Shown here piece after piece: positions 6,589 through 9,557 of a stretch of 9,557 bases of DNA; position 1 is the first letter of the stretch; each line of letters begins with the position of its first letter. The notes under the pieces were generated by a model that made no database searches, had not been told where the DNA came from, and was given only the letters and a program-made list of their open reading frames with translations. Source of the DNA: JAIYDQ01 sp031411055 (GTDB taxonomy: Bacteria > Planctomycetota > Planctomycetia > Pirellulales > Pirellulaceae); the NCBI GenBank assembly GCA_031411055.1, contig JANOAI010000429.1, forward strand, positions 1-9,557. Reading direction: 5' to 3'. Both the position numbers and the translations under genes were made by a program.

Positions 6589-7467
6589 ATGAGTGCAAGA
6601 ATTTTAGACGGCAAAGCGATCGCCGAGCAAATTCGCAGCGAAGTCGCGGCGGATGTGGCTTCCTTTCAAAAGCGGACCGGTATTCAGCCAACGCTGGCGG
6701 CGATCTTGGTTGGCGACGATCCAGGAAGCCAGGTCTACGTTCGAAACAAGGAAAGAGCTTGTGGAAAAGCTGGGATGGGAAGCCAGTTGCATCGCTTGTC
6801 GGAATCGACTTCGGAAGGCGATTTACTGGACCTCCTCAAGACATTGAACGCCGACTCGAAGGTTCACGGAATTCTCGTTCAACTCCCACTCCCGCGACAT
6901 ATTGACACGCGAAGAATTTTGGACGCGGTTGATCCAAGGAAAGATGTCGATGCTTTTGCACCCGAAAATGTTGGTTTGATATCACAAGGTCGGCCGCGGT
7001 TCCTACCTTGTACCCCTCATGGCGTCATGCAATTGCTTGGCCGATGCGGCGTGGATGTTGTTGGAAAGCATTCAGTCGTGGTTGGTCGAAGCGATATCGT
7101 CGGTAAGCCGATGGCCATAATGTTAGCTCAAAAGGAGGGTCCTCTTGGCCCGAACAATGCAAACGGAACGGTCACCATCGTTCATTCGCAGACCTCGAAC
7201 ATGGCTGCGATAACCCGACAAGCTGACATTCTCGTTGTGGCAATTGGAAAGCCGAACGCCATAACGGCGGATATGGTGAAACCGGGCGCCGTTGTCATCG
7301 ATGTTGGGATCAATCGACTTGGCGATGGCTTGGTTGGCGACGTCGATTTTCAAGACGTCGCGAAGGTTGCTTCGGCAATCACGCCTGTGCCCGGCGGGGT
7401 CGGACCGTTGACCATTGCCATGCTACTTCGAAACACGCTCACCGCGGCAGAACAGCAGGTGGGCTAA
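6589..7467 (+). CDS. folD: Bifunctional methylene-THF dehydrogenase / methenyl-THF cyclohydrolase
   Basis: 292 residues from the ATG at 6589, giving MSARILDGKAIAEQIR, the usual FolD opening. The frame is open upstream to 6550, but that adds 13 residues without family likeness. FolD interconverts 5,10-methylene-, 5,10-methenyl- and 10-formyl-tetrahydrofolate in the cytoplasm, using NADP, and feeds purine and formyl-Met synthesis. Active-site residues are present: Y50 and K54 (Y-V-x-x-K), Q98 in GILVQLPLP, D121 in KDVDAF. The dinucleotide region shows GRSDIVGKP at 166-174, then VGINR and TPVPGGVGPLTIAMLLRNT at the end. Two small differences from E. coli FolD stand out: VDAFAP instead of VDGFHP, and about eight extra residues (EGPLGPNN region, 183-192) before TVTIVHS. 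Both look like lineage variation. It is a single gene; its 3' end abuts the shared hairpin before tRNA-Cys. Confidence 0.95.
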   Translation: MSARILDGKAIAEQIRSEVAADVASFQKRTGIQPTLAAILVGDDPGSQVYVRNKERACGKAGMGSQLHRLSESTSEGDLLDLLKTLNADSKVHGILVQLPLPRHIDTRRILDAVDPRKDVDAFAPENVGLISQGRPRFLPCTPHGVMQLLGRCGVDVVGKHSVVVGRSDIVGKPMAIMLAQKEGPLGPNNANGTVTIVHSQTSNMAAITRQADILVVAIGKPNAITADMVKPGAVVIDVGINRLGDGLVGDVDFQDVAKVASAITPVPGGVGPLTIAMLLRNTLTAAEQQVG

Positions 7468-7468
7468 A

Positions 7469-7530
7469 AAACTAGCACGTTACTTCGAGTCGATTCGAAT
7501 GATCGACGACGGGAAGTAACGTGCTAGTTT
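7469..7530 (-). terminator. Compound hairpin, intrinsic terminator for tRNA-Cys (possibly also folD)
   Basis: A perfect 18-bp inverted repeat (7469-7486 with 7513-7530) encloses a 26-base loop. The loop holds a second 6-bp hairpin, GTCGAT 7489-7494 with ATCGAC 7502-7507. Read on the minus strand, the outer stem ends in a run of six T, the form of a Rho-independent terminator, four bases beyond the tRNA 3' end. On the plus strand only three T follow, so folD termination would be weaker. The arms begin two bases after the folD stop codon. Confidence 0.6.
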
Positions 7531-7534
7531 CGAG

Positions 7535-7606
7535 AGGCTCCGGTCGGATTTGAACCGACGATGGCGGATTTGCAATCCACTGCCTTAGCCACTTGGCGAC
7601 GGAGCC
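7535..7606 (-). tRNA. tRNA-Cys (anticodon GCA)
   Basis: The minus strand folds as a full cloverleaf: a 7-bp acceptor stem (GGCTCCG 5' with CGGAGCC 3'), a D arm with AAGTGGCTAAGGC, an anticodon loop TTGCAAA giving GCA, and a T arm GTCGG-TTCAAAT-CCGAC. The discriminator base is U, the identity element of tRNA-Cys. The 3' CCA is not encoded and must be added after transcription. The short acceptor-to-D layout gives 72 nt including the discriminator. It reads UGC and UGU codons. Confidence 0.95.
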
Positions 7607-7622
7607 TTTTCTCTATCTTGCT

Positions 7623-7651
7623 TATCTACCCAACCAAATCAGTCGGGTCAA
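7623..7651 (-). promoter_or_regulatory. Sigma70-type promoter of tRNA-Cys
   Basis: On the minus strand a TTGACC box (7646-7651) and a TAGATA box (7623-7628) are separated by exactly 17 bases. The -10 box ends 16 bases before the tRNA 5' end. Spacing and box quality are good for a housekeeping promoter, and the position matches the only gene downstream. This is sequence likeness; no start site is known. Confidence 0.6.
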
Positions 7652-7756
7652 GGGCAGGTGCCGATTCTCATTGGATGAGACACATATCGTCAGTCGAGGT
7701 TCTAAAATTCGCTCAAATAGGATGTTTTCCTGGCTGTTTCGGCTTTGCCCCTTGTG

Positions 7757-7783
7757 TTGTCAAATTCCGGATTGGGTTAGAAT
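7757..7783 (+). promoter_or_regulatory. Possible promoter of gnd
   Basis: TTGTCA (7757-7762) and TAGAAT (7778-7783) lie 15 bases apart, shorter than the ideal 17. The -10 box is 84 bases before the gnd ATG. It is the best sigma70-like pair in the 7652-7867 stretch, which otherwise shows no gene or clear repeat. Confidence 0.3.
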
Positions 7784-7867
7784 CCGCGACTAATCGGAGA
7801 ATCAAAGGATTGGGTGGCTCTTCGTAGGGTTTTGGCTCCATTTCTTTCATTTTGCAAGCAATCAAAT

Positions 7868-9337
7868 ATGAGTGAACAATGTGATTTCGGCCTGATCGGC
7901 CTCGCGGTAATGGGTGAGAATCTGGCTTTGAACGTCGAAAGCCGTGGCTATCGCGTCGCGGTGTTCAATCGTTCCACGGAGAAGGTCGATCAGCTCATGG
8001 CCGGCCGCGCGAAGGGCAAGAACTTCGTCGGTTGTCACTCCATCGAAGAAATGATGAAAAATCTCAAGCGGCCTCGCTTCGTGATGATGCTTGTGAAAGC
8101 TGGCCCGGCGGTGGACCAACTTATTGAGCAAATTCTCCCCTACTGTGAGCCAGGCGACATCCTCATCGACGGCGGCAACACGCACTTCGTCGACACCGAA
8201 CGACGAACCAAAGAAGTCGAAAGCAAGGGTTTGCTGTTCGTTGGGAGCGGTGTTTCGGGGGGTGAAGAAGGAGCTTTGAAGGGCCCAAGCTTAATGCCTG
8301 GTGGTTCCAAAGCGGCCTGGGAAACGATCAAACCGATCTTCCAAGCGATTTCGGCCAAAGTTGGACCGAAGGAAGACATTCCGTGCTGCGAATGGGTTGG
8401 CCCACGCGGAGCCGGTCACTACGTAAAGATGGTGCATAACGGGATCGAATATGGCGATATGCAGCTCATCTGCGAAGCCTATTATCTATTGAAAGAAGTG
8501 GGTGGCCTCAGCAACGAAGAACTTTATGATGTCTTCGCAGAATGGAATCGTGGCGAACTACAAAGCTATTTGATCGAGATTACCCGCGATATTTTTAGTG
8601 CGAAGGATACAGACGGTGGCTATGTCGTCGACAAGATCCTCGACGTGGCGGGTGCGAAGGGGACAGGTAAGTGGATGAGCCAGCTGGCGCTTGACCTGGG
8701 CGTTCCAAGCACACTCGTGACCACCGCCGTTTACGCTCGAAGCATTTCCTCGATGAAACAAGCTCGCGTGCGAGCCAGCAAAGTCCTGAAAGGCCCCAGC
8801 GCCGGACAGAACGCAACTTTCGATGGCCCCATCAAGCAATTCGTTGGCGATAAAAAAGTTTTCGTCGAAGCAGTCAAGCATGCTCTTTATGCATCGAAGA
8901 TTTGCTCGTATGCGCAGGGATTCGTGCAACTTCAAGAAGCGAGCAAGGAATACGATTGGGGTTTGAACTACGGCGATTGTGCGTTGCTGTGGCGCGGCGG
9001 CTGTATTATCCGTGCTCAATTCCTCGACCGCATTAAAGAAGCTTTCGATAAACAACCAGACCTTGAGAATCTCTTGTTGGTCCCGTATTTCCAACAAGCG
9101 ATCGAAAAGGCCCAAGCCAGCTGGCGCGCCGTGATCATGGCAGCAACCCACTTAGGTATTCCAGCCCCTGCCTTTACAACCGCTTTGGCTTACTACGACA
9201 GCTACCGATTAGCCAGTCTTCCAGCCAACTTGCTTCAAGCACAGCGTGACTATTTTGGTGCACATACATACGAACGGATCGACAAGCCTGGCACATTCCA
9301 CAGCGAATGGCTTGACCTTCGAAAGAAGCCAACGTAA
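7868..9337 (+). CDS. gnd: 6-phosphogluconate dehydrogenase, decarboxylating
   Basis: 489 residues from the ATG at 7868. A GTG at 7814 would add 18 residues unlike the family, so the ATG is preferred. The enzyme oxidises and decarboxylates 6-phosphogluconate to ribulose 5-phosphate with reduction of NADP, in the oxidative pentose phosphate pathway in the cytoplasm. The N-terminal Rossmann domain opens with GLIGLAVMGENLALN (8-22) and has NRS at 34-36 in the cofactor pocket. DGGNTHF 101-107 and GSGVSGGEEGALKGPSLMPGG (127-147) are the substrate loops. The catalytic pair is K187 and E194 in HYVKMVHNGIEYGD. The all-helical C-terminal domain carries GTGKWM, LYASKICSYAQGF, and a C-terminal tail with HxxxRID-like YERIDKPGTFHSEW. 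Length is in the range of long-form (eukaryote/E. coli-like) Gnd. It is a single gene, followed by repeats. Confidence 0.96.
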   Translation: MSEQCDFGLIGLAVMGENLALNVESRGYRVAVFNRSTEKVDQLMAGRAKGKNFVGCHSIEEMMKNLKRPRFVMMLVKAGPAVDQLIEQILPYCEPGDILIDGGNTHFVDTERRTKEVESKGLLFVGSGVSGGEEGALKGPSLMPGGSKAAWETIKPIFQAISAKVGPKEDIPCCEWVGPRGAGHYVKMVHNGIEYGDMQLICEAYYLLKEVGGLSNEELYDVFAEWNRGELQSYLIEITRDIFSAKDTDGGYVVDKILDVAGAKGTGKWMSQLALDLGVPSTLVTTAVYARSISSMKQARVRASKVLKGPSAGQNATFDGPIKQFVGDKKVFVEAVKHALYASKICSYAQGFVQLQEASKEYDWGLNYGDCALLWRGGCIIRAQFLDRIKEAFDKQPDLENLLLVPYFQQAIEKAQASWRAVIMAATHLGIPAPAFTTALAYYDSYRLASLPANLLQAQRDYFGAHTYERIDKPGTFHSEWLDLRKKPT

Positions 9338-9375
9338 GACGTTGCTAGGAATTTTGTTTTCGAATTAGCCGGAAC

Positions 9376-9415
9376 GCGTTAGCGCCCGGTTTATGCAAAA
9401 ACCAGGTGCTAGCGC
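9376..9415. repeat. REP-like hairpin downstream of gnd
   Basis: Two 17-base arms (9376-9392 and 9399-9415) around a 6-base loop ATGCAA pair with 14 Watson-Crick and two G-T pairs and a single mismatch. The core GCGTTAGCGCCCGGTTT is of the type seen as dispersed palindromes between planctomycete genes. It begins 38 bases after the gnd stop and could protect or end the transcript, though no T-run follows. Confidence 0.55.
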
Positions 9416-9441
9416 ACAATGCCATCTACTTTCCTGACTTC

Positions 9442-9557
9442 ACCCTCCCTTTTGGGAGGGTCGAGGAGGAGGAACGACGACGAGGGGAGGGAATATGGTC
9501 ACGAAACATTCGAAATCTCACCCTCCCCGCTGGCTCGTACCTCGCCATCGACCCTCC
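9442..9557. repeat. G/C-stretch palindromic element, cut by the window edge
   Basis: It starts with a perfect hairpin ACCCTCCC-TTTT-GGGAGGGT (9442-9461). Nested inverted pairs follow: GGGGAGGG 9484-9491 with CCCTCCCC 9521-9528, and GGAGGGTCG 9455-9463 with CGACCCTCC at 9549-9557. The style (C-run/G-run hairpin plus nested pairs) is like the element inside the CehA-like gene, but the sequences are not the same. The right end is outside the window. No coding potential was seen here. Confidence 0.55.

Noticed and set aside
4769..7606. A cysteine-themed cluster (sulfite reductase plus tRNA-Cys)
   Set aside because: The genes are on separate transcripts with folD between them and no shared regulator is visible, so chance is the simpler reading.
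7814..7867. Longer Gnd start at a GTG
   Set aside because: The extra 18 residues are unlike the family. The Rossmann strand begins just after the ATG at 7868.
1..9557. CRISPR array, phage or insertion-sequence genes
   Set aside because: No regularly spaced direct repeats, transposase, integrase or phage-type proteins were seen. The repeats present are single palindromes.

Overview
The window looks like part of a planctomycete (Pirellulales-like) chromosome. The clues are the ORF style (weak or absent Shine-Dalgarno sequences), a CehA-type secreted protein of planctomycete layout, an OleB-type hydrolase next to a CitG-family protein, and several GC-rich palindromic interspersed repeats. This placement is inferred from family resemblance, not from a search.

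Layout. (1) Bases 1 to about 125 hold two gene fragments on opposite strands that run into each other: the C-terminal part of an APC-type amino-acid permease (+) and the N-terminal part of a methyltransferase-like gene (-). Neither looks complete, so a junction (rearrangement or assembly chimera) lies at about 100-125. (2) Bases 3710 down to 200 form a leftward operon: CehA/McbA-like secreted protein, OleB/haloalkane-dehalogenase-like hydrolase, CitG-like protein, methyltransferase start. Each stop overlaps the next start by 4 bp (ATGA, GTGA, ATGA). The CehA-like gene has lost its HxH metal motif and carries a palindromic repeat translated in frame. (3) A CbpA-type J-domain co-chaperone (+, 3727-4668) diverges from this operon. 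(4) An assimilatory sulfite reductase hemoprotein (-, 4769-6472) converges with cbpA and diverges from folD. (5) folD (+, 6589-7467) converges with a tRNA-Cys(GCA) gene (-, 7535-7606). A compound hairpin between them reads as an intrinsic terminator for the tRNA. The tRNA has a good sigma70-type promoter. (6) gnd (+, 7868-9337) encodes decarboxylating 6-phosphogluconate dehydrogenase. Two repeat elements follow it, the last cut by the window edge.

The right two thirds are housekeeping genes: protein folding, sulfite to sulfide reduction, one-carbon folate chemistry and the NADPH-yielding pentose phosphate step. The left third is the accessory part worth a second look. There a tightly coupled operon of unclear purpose joins a probably non-catalytic CehA homologue, an intact alpha/beta hydrolase and an orphan CitG-family enzyme, and it ends in a broken junction.
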